A stretch of 14,158 bases of DNA from Candidatus Thorarchaeota archaeon (GCA_016840245.1 JAEOST010000346.1:1-14158); one strand, 5' to 3'. Shown: positions 1 to 7,441, counted from the first letter of the stretch. Program-made: numbers and translations. Notes: generated from the sequence alone by a model not told the origin.

Positions 1-323
1 AGCATGATCATCATTAATGCTAAGCAGCATGACAAAATCATACTATTCAAGTTAAGACTGTGAAATATGGCTGATAGAAATTCATCAAGACCCACTGTCG
101 TGTCTATTGGAGGTTCAGTTGATGGGAGTGTAACTGGGTCCATCAATTGATACTTTAATTGGGGGTGGGATTCGGAATCATCTGTCAGATGGATTACGGA
201 AAATGATGATGACTCCGAATCCGTTGATAGCCCATCATTACAGAACACCAATGCAGAGGAGATAAGTGCTAGGCCCAATAGAAGACCGAGAGATAGTAAG
301 TTTGGACAACTTTTCTTCCGCAA
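1..323 (-). CDS. Partial secreted/membrane-anchored protein, C-terminal end beyond window
   Basis: An open frame of 107 codons starts with TTG at 323-321 and runs off the left edge with no stop. I chose TTG because the product then begins MRKKSCPNLL and continues with an uninterrupted hydrophobic stretch (about residues 9-27), a textbook signal peptide, and because AGGTG lies 8 bases upstream (332-336). An in-frame TAG lies further upstream with no ATG or GTG between it and the TTG. The mature part is Ser/Asp/Pro/Thr-rich, and the last visible residues (about 95-107) become hydrophobic again, as if a C-terminal membrane anchor begins. It has the same strand and design as the next gene upstream (435-2039), so the two may be co-expressed. 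I recognise no family. The start is well supported; function is unknown. Confidence 0.62.
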   Translation of the reverse strand, partial: MRKKSCPNLLSLGLLLGLALISSALVFCNDGLSTDSESSSFSVIHLTDDSESHPQLKYQLMDPVTLPSTEPPIDTTVGLDEFLSAIFHSLNLNSMILSCCLALMMIM

Positions 324-331
324 TCCACGAA

Positions 332-336
332 CACCT
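332..336 (-). promoter_or_regulatory. Shine-Dalgarno site of the edge gene
   Basis: The minus strand reads AGGTG, complementary to the archaeal 16S rRNA 3' end, 8 bases before the TTG start at 323. It is the main reason for accepting TTG. An AT-rich TATA-like stretch (AATATTAT on plus, 361-368) lies about 40 bases upstream of the start and could serve as the promoter. Confidence 0.5.
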
Positions 337-377
337 ATGAAAACATATAGAATAGGTTTGATAATATTCTAATCTTG

Positions 378-390
378 GAACCCCTGGTTC
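378..390 (-). terminator. Small hairpin downstream of the surface protein gene
   Basis: GAACC (378-382) and GGTTC (386-390) are perfect inverted repeats around a 3-base loop, about 45 bases past the stop of the gene at 435-2039 and just before the promoter region of the next gene. No long T-run follows, so a terminator role is only possible. Confidence 0.25.
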
Positions 391-434
391 TAGTTATGGA
401 ATTGTCGGTTCAACTATTGGAACAGAAAGTTAGG

Positions 435-2039
435 TTACGAGGAGCCCCCTCGCATTGTATTCCTGACTCTCCACCTCAACAACAAAGCTGAGAAAACAAC
501 AATCACTATCCCAGAAAAAAGAGTAGTTACAATCTGAACACCCTGCATGAATGTGGTCCAATCAGATCCAGTTGTGTTGGTTGTATCGCTAGTTGGAACT
601 GTGTGGGTTGATGTGGTTATTGATGTGGTGACAATTGTATTCGTAATTGTAACCGTTAATGTCGAATTGCTTCGTTCGACAACAGTCACATGTACTGAAT
701 GATTTAAGGTATTATACTCATCAAAGACCAGTACAATGAGATACTCATAACTGCCTACCTCCAATCCATCAGCACTTACCGAGATAGCACCACTCGTCCA
801 TGTACTCGCTTCAATGAAATATGAGTCAAGAAATATTGTATATGCTAGGGAGTAGTTGCATGTTGGCAGCCACCACACCCAGTTTCCAACTTCTCCTTCT
901 TCATATTGGATATTGTCAGAACCAGCGACTGAGAAGGATATTATCATTGGACTCCATGGACCACCCTCAAAGGACTCTGAAATTCCGACACCGACGAATC
1001 CAAAATCATCTATTGCACGTATTTGAATAACATATACCCCATTATCGAACGATGAAGAATTCCAGACGTAGAAATTATTGTCCAGATGTACAGATAAGAG
1101 TTGAAAGGATAGACCACTATCAGAAGAGACTGCAACTTCAAAGAGATGATTATCTTGTACATTCAAATCATTGACAGTCCAGCTGATTGAATGTAGAGAC
1201 CTATCACTCTCAACAATTACATCTTCAACATCAGGTGCAAAGTAATTATTCAGAGTTATGTTCTCAAAGTATTGACTGATGGATGTATTATCTTCGGCAA
1301 GTCCAGTGACTATTAGATCCAGTGTAGCATTGAAAGGTAAATATCCATAGGTATCGTAATGAACTGAAGATCCTTGAGAGACCTCTGTATGCTCAACAAG
1401 GGTACTGACCATTAAGGAGTAGTTTCCTGGAAGCACTGCAAAATTGAAACAAGCCACTGCTATGGCTCCATCTCTGTCTGCTAGAAAAGTAGTAGACTCG
1501 ATTACTGCTGCAGTTGCCATTCTCTCAACTACGATATTGTTAGTATAATCCCAAGTTGAGTTATCAGTATCAACCCACCATACCATGAAGTCAATATCAA
1601 GTCCAAATCCGTTGCCAGTCACACTGACAACATCGAATTCATTGATACCTTCAACGATAACCCAGTCAAGCTGGTCAAATTCGATTGGTTCGAAAAAGGC
1701 TGTATAATTAGGTCGGGGAATAACTAGCTCACGAGTGGTTTCGAAGGTAAATCCTCGCGTTAATGTTATCTCACTAGTAGTTACTGAATTATCAGAGAAC
1801 GTTGCATTGAGCATAATATGGTCACCGATACAGGTTGTACTATTAGTCAATGGCTTTGGTTCTAAGTCATCATGAGATGTCCAAGACATCTCAACTGTGT
1901 CTTCCTCTGTTGTGATTGGTTCCGCATTGATTAAGGGAATTATCTGTTCTGTTGTTGAAGAAGGAGCGGTTGCGTGGGTCATACAGACAAGTAAAATGAG
2001 TGAGGAGAGGATTGCTGGAGAAAAGTTTCTTCTTCTCAT
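435..2039 (-). CDS. Secreted, C-terminally anchored Ig-like surface protein
   Basis: The 534-residue product begins MRRRNFSPAI and has a hydrophobic signal segment (about 8-25). A large beta-rich ectodomain follows. Residues about 265-357 look like an Ig/Fn3-type sandwich with the pattern D..G.Y.I..RA.DD.G. Residues about 374-456 form a second module (NIQYEEG..G..V.W...TWTSGAISV.ADGLEVGSY). After it come a Ser/Thr-rich stalk (457-492), a membrane helix (about 500-522) and a basic tail ending RGGSS. More than ten Asn-X-Ser/Thr sequons suggest N-glycosylation on the outer surface. No catalytic motif is visible. The second module recurs in the protein encoded at 5073-5642. An adhesive, structural or receptor role is inference; no specific family is recognised. 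The ATG at 2039 fits the signal peptide, though the ribosome site upstream is weak. Confidence 0.85.
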   Translation of the reverse strand: MRRRNFSPAILSSLILLVCMTHATAPSSTTEQIIPLINAEPITTEEDTVEMSWTSHDDLEPKPLTNSTTCIGDHIMLNATFSDNSVTTSEITLTRGFTFETTRELVIPRPNYTAFFEPIEFDQLDWVIVEGINEFDVVSVTGNGFGLDIDFMVWWVDTDNSTWDYTNNIVVERMATAAVIESTTFLADRDGAIAVACFNFAVLPGNYSLMVSTLVEHTEVSQGSSVHYDTYGYLPFNATLDLIVTGLAEDNTSISQYFENITLNNYFAPDVEDVIVESDRSLHSISWTVNDLNVQDNHLFEVAVSSDSGLSFQLLSVHLDNNFYVWNSSSFDNGVYVIQIRAIDDFGFVGVGISESFEGGPWSPMIISFSVAGSDNIQYEEGEVGNWVWWLPTCNYSLAYTIFLDSYFIEASTWTSGAISVSADGLEVGSYEYLIVLVFDEYNTLNHSVHVTVVERSNSTLTVTITNTIVTTSITTSTHTVPTSDTTNTTGSDWTTFMQGVQIVTTLFSGIVIVVFSALLLRWRVRNTMRGGSS

Positions 2040-2210
2040 ATCAACTCGTCTCGTCTTCTTTCAATAACCAAGTCGAGATGATTCCTGAGTGAATCTTTGT
2101 GAAGTGGCTCAAATTGAATAATAAGTAGCACTTTCTACGCAGAAGAACTAACGTGAACAAAATTCTGCGCACCTACCAAATCATTCAAAACCGAGCAGAA
2201 TATCAATCAT

Positions 2211-2243
2211 AGTTAAGGGATAGTCCAGTTAAGGTATAAAAAA
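2211..2243 (+). promoter_or_regulatory. Promoter of the dikinase gene with duplicated AGTTAAGG
   Basis: TATAAAAAA (2235-2243) is a strong archaeal TATA box. Transcription would start about 25 bases downstream, near 2262-2268, giving a leader of roughly 70-75 bases before the chosen ATG. Two identical octamers, AGTTAAGG at 2211-2218 and 2227-2234, stand 16 bases apart, and the second directly abuts the TATA box where a BRE or activator site would lie. The rest of the divergent intergenic region (2040-2210) shows no gene; it must also carry the promoter of the gene at 435-2039, which I cannot place with confidence. Confidence 0.6.
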
Positions 2244-2338
2244 TGGACTAAATTTACCTAGATGAACTATATGGGTGAATGAGGACTTCATACTCACCCA
2301 AACGATGCAGAAAACACTCAACTGCGAGTTGTGAAAAT

Positions 2339-5059
2339 ATGACAAAGACGTATGTATACAAGTTCGGTGCAGGAAAAGCCGATGGTAAAGCGACAATGAA
2401 GAACGAATTAGGAGGGAAGGGAGCTTCACTCGCTGAGGCTACTAACCTTGGACTCCCAGTTCCACCAGGTTTTACGATTTCTACTGATGTATGCAATTTG
2501 TATCTGGAGTCTGGTGGTCTAACAGATGGAGTGAAAGAACAGGTCCAAGAAGCACTGCACCATATTGAGGAGATGATGGGTGCAAAGTTCGGCGACCATT
2601 CAAATCCACTTCTTGTATCCAGCAGATCAGGTGCCCGTCAATCGATGCCTGGAATGATGGAGACCGTTTTGAACGTGGGTCTAACAACTGATACAATTCC
2701 AGGATTAATCGAGATTACAAAGAATGAACGTTTTGTCTATGACAGTTATCGTCGTCTCATCATGATGTATAGCGATGTAGTCATGGAGAAAGCAGAGGGT
2801 ATCGAACCAGAAGAGGGAATGGGAATCCGAGCACAACTTGAAGCGATATTAAATCAGAAGAAGAAAGAGACGGGTTGTGCAACTGATACCTGCCTTACTG
2901 TCGAGGACCTTAAGGACCTTGTAGGTAAGTTCAAGGAGAGAGTGAGCGAAACTCTTGGTAGAGAGTTTCCTGATGATGCCTACGAGCAACTCTGGGGTGC
3001 TATCACTGGAGTGTTCAAGAGCTGGAATGGTGCTCGAGCTATTTCTTATAGACGGATAGAGAATATACCTGACCAGTGGGGGACAGCATGCACAGTCCAG
3101 ACAATGGTATTTGGAAACATGGGTGAGAGTTCAGCAACAGGAGTTGCATTCACGAGAAATCCTGCAACTGGCGAGAATCAATTCTATGGAGAGATTCTAT
3201 TCAATGCACAGGGTGAAGATGTAGTCGCAGGCATCAGAACTCCTAATCCAATGAATGAGGAGAGTAAAAACGAGCAGAACAAGGAGCTAGAAACACTTGA
3301 AGAGAGAATGCCAGAACTCTATAATCAACTTAAGACCATTCGCGATAGACTTGAGAAACACGCGATGGATATGCTTGATATCGAGTTCACAATTCAGGAA
3401 GGAAAGCTGTTCCTAGTACAACATCGAGTTGGTAAGAGGACGGCCACAGCGGCTTTGAATATAGCGATGGACCTCCTTGAGGCGGATTTGATAGATGTAC
3501 CCACAGCAGTCATGCGCCTTGCACCTGAACATCTTGGTCAACTTCTATATCCTGTTCTTGACCCTGAGGCGGAGAAGAAAGCAACAGCAATTGCGAGAGG
3601 ACTTCCCGCAGGTCCAGGAGGTGCAACGGGCCAGATTGTATTCACACAAGAGGAGGCTGTAGCATGGGAGAAGAAAGGGAGAAAAGTAATTCTCATCAGA
3701 GAAGAAACCAGTCCCGAAGATATTGAGGGTATGAGAGCAGCAGTCGCGATACTCACTGCTCGTGGCGGGATGACAAGCCACGCAGCTCTAGTTGCCAGAG
3801 GTTGGGGCAAGTGCTGTGTTGTTGGTGCGGCTCCAATGAAGATTGATGTCTTGGGTAAGAAGTTGAAGATTGGTGACCTTGAACTGGTCGAGGGAGATGT
3901 CCTCACACTCAACGGAACCAGGGGTCTCGTTTACCAAGGCGAGTTACCCACTATGGACTCTACAAAGAACCCTCGACTCCAAGAGTTCATGGTAATGGCA
4001 GATCGATTCCGTAAACTTAGAGTTCGGGCCAATGCTGACAATCCTATGGATGCAAAAATCGCACGTGACTTTGGCGCAGAAGGAATCGGACTTCTGAGGA
4101 CAGAGCACATGTTCTATGGTGAGGGTTCCGATGAGCCTTTATTCCTACTTCGAAAGATGATTCTGAGCGAGACAAAGAAGGAGCGACTTGCGGCATTAGA
4201 AGAGCTAGAACCCTTTGTCAAGAAAGACATACTAGGCACCTTAGAAGCAATGGAAGGCTTACCAGTTACAATTAGGTTACTTGACCCTCCACTCCATGAG
4301 TTCGTACCAACCAGTAGGATTGGTCAAGAACGATTAGCCTTGTCTCTGAACATCGAAGTGGATGAAGTCAGAAAGCGTGGGGAATCACTTCATGAATCCA
4401 ATCCAATGATGGGACTGCGTGGTGTTCGTCTTGGAATCATCTATCCTGAAGTCTATGAGATGCAAGTCCGAGCCATCCTCGAAGCAGGTGCTGAGATGAT
4501 CAAAGCAGGCAAAGATGTTGATCTGGAGATCATGATACCAGTCACAGTTGGTTCTGCAGAGTTGAAGACAATGAAACTGGCTGTTGACAAGGTCTATGAA
4601 GAGGTCAGGAAGGAACAGGGAATGGATATCCCATTCATGCTCGGAACTATGATTGAGATTCCTAGAGCATGCATGCGAGCTGGAGATATGGCTGAGAGTG
4701 CTGAGTTCTTTAGCTTCGGCACTAATGATTTAACACAGATGGGATTCGGATTCTCGCGTGATGACATAGGTACATTCCTCCCAGAGTACCTTGACAGACA
4801 CCTTCTGAGAAATGATCCGTTCGAGAGTATCGACAAACGTGGTGTAGGTCAACTCATGAGGACAGCTATCGAGCGAGGAAGGACAACAAGGAGCAGCCTC
4901 AAACTTGGAGTTTGTGGAGAGCATGGAGGAGATCCAAGGTCTGTTGCATTCTTCCACGAGATTGGTCTTGACTATGTGTCATGTTCACCCTATCGAGTTC
5001 CAATTGCTAGACTTGCAGCTGCTCAAGCAGCTCTAGGTGAGAGATACGAAACAAGGTAG
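2339..5059 (+). CDS. ppdK: Pyruvate, phosphate dikinase
   Basis: The 906-residue enzyme interconverts pyruvate, ATP and phosphate with phosphoenolpyruvate, AMP and diphosphate in the cytoplasm. The N-terminal ATP-grasp region opens with VYKFGAGKADG and LGGKGASLAE and contains GARAISYRR. The swivelling phosphohistidine domain carries GGMTSHAALVAR, with the catalytic His at about residue 481 (codon 3779-3781). The C-terminal TIM barrel has IGLLRTEHMF, FSFGTNDLTQMGFGFSRDD and VCGEHGGDPRS, with the active-site Cys at about 859. Length is close to the usual 870-890. An in-frame ATG at 2279 would add 20 residues (beginning MRTSYSPKRC) unlike the family, so I start at 2339, where GTGA lies 4 bases upstream. 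The gene has its own promoter and no operon partner. It may run in the gluconeogenic or glycolytic direction; the sequence does not decide. Confidence 0.96.
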   Translation: MTKTYVYKFGAGKADGKATMKNELGGKGASLAEATNLGLPVPPGFTISTDVCNLYLESGGLTDGVKEQVQEALHHIEEMMGAKFGDHSNPLLVSSRSGARQSMPGMMETVLNVGLTTDTIPGLIEITKNERFVYDSYRRLIMMYSDVVMEKAEGIEPEEGMGIRAQLEAILNQKKKETGCATDTCLTVEDLKDLVGKFKERVSETLGREFPDDAYEQLWGAITGVFKSWNGARAISYRRIENIPDQWGTACTVQTMVFGNMGESSATGVAFTRNPATGENQFYGEILFNAQGEDVVAGIRTPNPMNEESKNEQNKELETLEERMPELYNQLKTIRDRLEKHAMDMLDIEFTIQEGKLFLVQHRVGKRTATAALNIAMDLLEADLIDVPTAVMRLAPEHLGQLLYPVLDPEAEKKATAIARGLPAGPGGATGQIVFTQEEAVAWEKKGRKVILIREETSPEDIEGMRAAVAILTARGGMTSHAALVARGWGKCCVVGAAPMKIDVLGKKLKIGDLELVEGDVLTLNGTRGLVYQGELPTMDSTKNPRLQEFMVMADRFRKLRVRANADNPMDAKIARDFGAEGIGLLRTEHMFYGEGSDEPLFLLRKMILSETKKERLAALEELEPFVKKDILGTLEAMEGLPVTIRLLDPPLHEFVPTSRIGQERLALSLNIEVDEVRKRGESLHESNPMMGLRGVRLGIIYPEVYEMQVRAILEAGAEMIKAGKDVDLEIMIPVTVGSAELKTMKLAVDKVYEEVRKEQGMDIPFMLGTMIEIPRACMRAGDMAESAEFFSFGTNDLTQMGFGFSRDDIGTFLPEYLDRHLLRNDPFESIDKRGVGQLMRTAIERGRTTRSSLKLGVCGEHGGDPRSVAFFHEIGLDYVSCSPYRVPIARLAAAQAALGERYETR

Positions 5060-5072
5060 AACTCCCAAAGTT

Positions 5073-5642
5073 CTACCACGTCTTATCTTTATCATAGGAC
5101 CGTCTACGTGGTGGTCTGAGCTTCAATAGGGTATACTTCATTGAAGCAGCCCCAACTGCTAATACCATTACAACGAAAAGACCAATACTCAACAACATGG
5201 TCAGTGAGGCATCATCGGAGATTGTGCTTGTTAGAGGAAGCACTGTGACTACCACCGCGTCTCTCAAGAATCCACCACTCAAATCTAGCATCCACGTTGA
5301 AATCACAAAGATATGATTACCAACTGTGAGGTTATCTGCATTGATTGACACGAATCCAGTTGTTGCCGTAGATTCTGTGAGTTCATATCCATCTCTCGTG
5401 ATCGAGAACCCAATCTCTTCAACATCTGTAAGTTGAATGAACCATTCAATGAGATGTCCAAATGTTCCTGATACATACTCTATATCAGGTGGTGAACTTA
5501 GATCAACTGTGGGATGCTGCGCATTTTCAAAACGGTGTGTACCATTGGATAGTTTCTGTGGTTGAGGAAGTTGAGTGATAGAATGACAACTGAGAAGGTA
5601 AAGAATGCCAATGCAGATGGCAAAGGTAGCTATCTTTTGCAT
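5073..5642 (-). CDS. Small secreted Ig-like protein with C-terminal membrane anchor
   Basis: From the ATG at 5642 the product has 189 residues and begins MQKIATFAIC with a clean hydrophobic signal segment ending near LLSC, a possible but poor lipobox. The frame extends to ATG 5663 and GTG 5672; I prefer 5642 because the signal peptide is then typical and GGAG lies upstream, although 12 bases away. A single beta-sandwich module follows (PDIEYVSGTFG..IEW...ADNLTVG...VVVTV, about residues 52-134 from this start), the same module as in the protein at 435-2039. A membrane helix and a basic tail ending KDKTW close the protein. It converges with the dikinase gene, 13 bases apart. With no other domain it may be an accessory subunit or a receptor for the larger relative; function is unknown. 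Confidence 0.8.
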   Translation of the reverse strand: MQKIATFAICIGILYLLSCHSITQLPQPQKLSNGTHRFENAQHPTVDLSSPPDIEYVSGTFGHLIEWFIQLTDVEEIGFSITRDGYELTESTATTGFVSINADNLTVGNHIFVISTWMLDLSGGFLRDAVVVTVLPLTSTISDDASLTMLLSIGLFVVMVLAVGAASMKYTLLKLRPPRRRSYDKDKTW

Positions 5643-5694
5643 GTTGTGAGTACTCTCCAGCATCTCATACACATCTGGCTATTTGGATATCAAT

Positions 5695-5703
5695 CTATTT
5701 TTC
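5695..5703 (-). promoter_or_regulatory. TATA-like box of the small surface protein gene
   Basis: The minus strand reads GAAAAATAG. Transcription would begin near 5673, which would leave the GTG at 5672 with no leader and gives the ATG at 5642 a leader of about 30 bases, in favour of a start downstream of the GTG. Confidence 0.4.
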
Positions 5704-5728
5704 GAAGAACTTTAGCACCGCCCCAAGG

Positions 5729-5737
5729 CTTTTAACT
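5729..5737 (+). promoter_or_regulatory. TATA-like box of the threonine dehydrogenase gene
   Basis: CTTTTAACT lies about 37 bases before the ATG at 5770, predicting a start of transcription near 5757 and a short leader that contains GGTGG (5762-5766) as ribosome site. The divergent box for the neighbouring gene is only about 30 bases away. Confidence 0.45.
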
Positions 5738-5769
5738 AGGATTTTTCGCGCTCAGCTCTGTGGTGGACA

Positions 5770-6723
5770 ATGAAGAGAATACTGGTCACCGGAAGCTACG
5801 GGCAAATCGGAACTGAACTCATTGGCGCAATGAGAAAGAAGTACGGCGGCGATAATGTAATCGCCACTGGAAGAAAGAAGCCACCTGCTATCCTCACAAG
5901 AGATGGTCCTTATCTCCAATTGGATATAATGGATATGAACCAACTTCAAGCGATGCTTGTGGATCAGAACATCGATATAGTAATTCACAACGCCTCCCTC
6001 CTGTCTGGAACAGGAGAGAAGAACCCACAACTTGCATTCCACACAAACATCGTAGGTTCTTACAATGTGTTAGAGGCTGTTAGAATCCTCGGACTTGACC
6101 AAGTAATGATACCAAGCTCAATCGCTGCATTTGGTCCAAACACTCCAAGGGACAATACACCAAATGACGTAATTATGCGACCCACCACTGCATATGGAGT
6201 CTCCAAGGTATTCATCGAACTGTGGGGTGAATACTATGTGCAGAGATATGGAATGGACTTCCGTTCTCTGAGATACCCGGGAATTATTAGCTCTGAGGCT
6301 TTACCGGGTGGAGGTACTACTGACTATGCAGTTGAGATATTCTATGAGGCACTCAAGAATAAGAAGTACACCTCATTTCTCGACGAGGGAACATACCTAC
6401 CCATGATGTATATGCCTGACTGCATCAAGTGTACCATTGACCTCATCGAGGCACCTGTTGAGAAATTGATTCACAAGAGCTATAACATTACAGCTATGAG
6501 CTTTTCTCCAGATGAGATTGCCGCTGAAATCAAGAAACACATCCCTGAATTCGAGATGTCATATGAACCGGATTTTAGACAACAGATCGCAGAGACCTGG
6601 CCAAAGTCACTTGATGATAGTGTAGCTCAAGAAGAGTGGGGTTGGAAGCCTGATTACGACCTAGCTGCCATGGTAAAGGATATGCTAGAGAAGCTCTCCA
6701 AGAAACTTGGCGTAAAATATTGA
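5770..6723 (+). CDS. tdh: L-threonine 3-dehydrogenase, SDR (epimerase-like) type
   Basis: The 317-residue NAD-dependent enzyme oxidises L-threonine to 2-amino-3-oxobutyrate, which then gives glycine and acetyl-CoA. The Rossmann motif TGSYGQIG is at residues 7-14. The catalytic region has IPSSIAAFGP (Ser116/117) and YGVSK (Tyr142, Lys146). Family hallmarks that separate it from sugar epimerases are TPRDNTP, RYPGIIS, PGGGTTDYAVEIFYEA, LPMMYMPD and the C-terminal SFSPDEI, EPDFRQQIA and WPKSLDDS. This is the extended short-chain type known from Thermoplasma and Flavobacterium, not the zinc-dependent type of many archaea. Length is normal. The ATG has GGTGG 3 bases upstream. No 2-amino-3-ketobutyrate CoA ligase gene is visible in the window. 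The gene is probably monocistronic, closed by the hairpin at 6731. Confidence 0.92.
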   Translation: MKRILVTGSYGQIGTELIGAMRKKYGGDNVIATGRKKPPAILTRDGPYLQLDIMDMNQLQAMLVDQNIDIVIHNASLLSGTGEKNPQLAFHTNIVGSYNVLEAVRILGLDQVMIPSSIAAFGPNTPRDNTPNDVIMRPTTAYGVSKVFIELWGEYYVQRYGMDFRSLRYPGIISSEALPGGGTTDYAVEIFYEALKNKKYTSFLDEGTYLPMMYMPDCIKCTIDLIEAPVEKLIHKSYNITAMSFSPDEIAAEIKKHIPEFEMSYEPDFRQQIAETWPKSLDDSVAQEEWGWKPDYDLAAMVKDMLEKLSKKLGVKY

Positions 6724-6730
6724 GTTATGT

Positions 6731-6757
6731 TGATGGTGTCTGAATTAGACACCATCA
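6731..6757. terminator. Perfect hairpin between convergent stop codons
   Basis: TGATGGTGTCT (6731-6741) and AGACACCATCA (6747-6757) are perfect 11-base inverted repeats around the loop GAATT. The hairpin begins 7 bases after the dehydrogenase stop (6723) and ends 7 bases before the stop of the opposing gene (6765), so it sits symmetrically and can serve both transcripts. Flanks are AT-rich, but neither has a long T-run; RNA end protection or 3'-end processing is an alternative to intrinsic termination. Confidence 0.6.
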
Positions 6758-6764
6758 TATTATC

Positions 6765-7301
6765 TTACGACTCAGTAGTATCTTCTTCTACTTTCTCAGA
6801 TTCTTCTGTCTCTTCACTCACTTCTTCCGAGGTTTCCTCTTCTTCTACTTCTTTCTCTTCTTCTTCGTCTTCCTCTTTCTCCTCTTCTTCTTTCTCTTCT
6901 TCTTCGTCTTCTTCTTCTTTCTCTTCTTCTTCCTCCTCTTCTTCTTCCTTTTCGGTCTCCTCGAAAACTTCGTCAATTATTTCCTTTTCTAATTCTTGAA
7001 TAACTGCCATTGCTTTTCCTGCAACCTGTCCAACAAGCTTCGATAGGCGTTTTCTGACTTCTTTGGTGATTAATTTTGCAAGCTCTTCACCCAAAGCTTG
7101 TTTTTGTTTTTCGGACATATCTTCTGAGTAGTTCTCTTTGATTACTTTTAGAACTTCATCCTTTACTTCTTCTTGGATTTTAGAAACTACTTCTTCGATT
7201 CTCTTTTTGGAAATCAATTTCTTTAATCCGTCTTCAATCTCTTCTTCAATTTCTTCCATAACCTCATCAAACAAGATTTGGATTATATCGTCGCTACCCA
7301 T
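6765..7301 (-). CDS. Acidic, highly charged helical protein of unknown function
   Basis: From the ATG at 7301 the product has 178 residues; an in-frame ATG at 7310 would add three (MIT). I prefer 7301 because a TATA-like box at 7334-7341 would leave the upstream ATG almost without a leader. The first ~110 residues are predicted to be amphipathic helix or coiled coil with mixed Lys and Glu (ISKKRIEEVVSKIQEEV, ITKEVRKRLSKLVGQVAGKA). From about residue 115 to the end the chain is nearly all Glu with some Lys, Asp, Ser and Thr. There is no signal peptide, membrane helix, Cys or catalytic motif, so a cytoplasmic, partly disordered protein is expected. The tail could bind basic proteins or metal ions; this is speculation. 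I recognise no family. The opposite strand reads as a Ser-rich frame, which is only a shadow of the GAA/GAG codons. Confidence 0.72.
   Translation of the reverse strand: MGSDDIIQILFDEVMEEIEEEIEDGLKKLISKKRIEEVVSKIQEEVKDEVLKVIKENYSEDMSEKQKQALGEELAKLITKEVRKRLSKLVGQVAGKAMAVIQELEKEIIDEVFEETEKEEEEEEEEEKEEEDEEEEKEEEEKEEDEEEEKEVEEEETSEEVSEETEESEKVEEDTTES
6848..6953. repeat. Polypyrimidine/polypurine tract with 39-base duplication
   Basis: Of 106 plus-strand bases only two (G at 6867 and 6906) are purines; 6907-6953 is 47 uninterrupted pyrimidines. The two G lie exactly 39 bases apart, and about 21 bases around them match between 6852 onward and 6891 onward, so the tract contains an imperfect 13-codon duplication. 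It encodes the Glu-rich tail of the acidic protein. Such mirror-rich tracts can form triplex (H-form) DNA and can vary in length by slippage. Confidence 0.8.
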
Positions 7302-7333
7302 TGTTATCATCTCTTGAATTACGATTCCTCTTT

Positions 7334-7341
7334 CATATATC
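7334..7341 (-). promoter_or_regulatory. TATA-like box of the acidic protein gene
   Basis: The minus strand reads GATATATG, preceded by the purine-rich AAAAAGG that could act as BRE. Predicted transcription start is near 7312, a few bases before the ATG codons at 7310 and 7301. The transcript therefore has almost no leader. Confidence 0.5.
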
Positions 7342-7368
7342 CCTTTTTCGATTTCAATCCCAATAATC

Positions 7369-7386
7369 CAGATAGGTTCAGATAGG
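7369..7386. repeat. Direct repeat CAGATAGG with 10-base period
   Basis: CAGATAGG occurs at 7369-7376 and 7379-7386, one helical turn apart and about 30-45 bases upstream of the TATA box of the acidic protein gene. Same-face half-sites for a regulator are possible. Confidence 0.35.
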
Positions 7387-7401
7387 GATTAAGTGTAAGG
7401 G

Positions 7402-7437
7402 GATTTCCTCTTACTCACCCTTCATTACTAGGAAATC
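7402..7437 (-). terminator. Inverted repeat just downstream of the kinase gene
   Basis: GATTTCC (7402-7408) and GGAAATC (7431-7437) are perfect inverted repeats around a 22-base loop, beginning 4 bases beyond the kinase stop codon. The long loop and lack of a T-run make this a weak candidate for a transcript end. Confidence 0.25.
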
Positions 7438-7441
7438 TACC

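Noticed and set aside
2279..2338. Upstream in-frame extension of the dikinase (20 residues)
   Set aside because: The residues do not resemble the family N-terminus, and 2339 starts exactly where the conserved sequence begins.
3538..3912. Minus-strand frame of 124 codons within ppdK
   Set aside because: Lies wholly antisense to the conserved phosphohistidine domain, with no recognisable domain or promoter.
6727..6999. Plus-strand frame of 90 codons, almost all Ser and Phe
   Set aside because: It is the antisense of the Glu-rich tail (GAA/GAG read backwards as TTC/CTC) and also overlaps the terminator hairpin; no ribosome site or domain.
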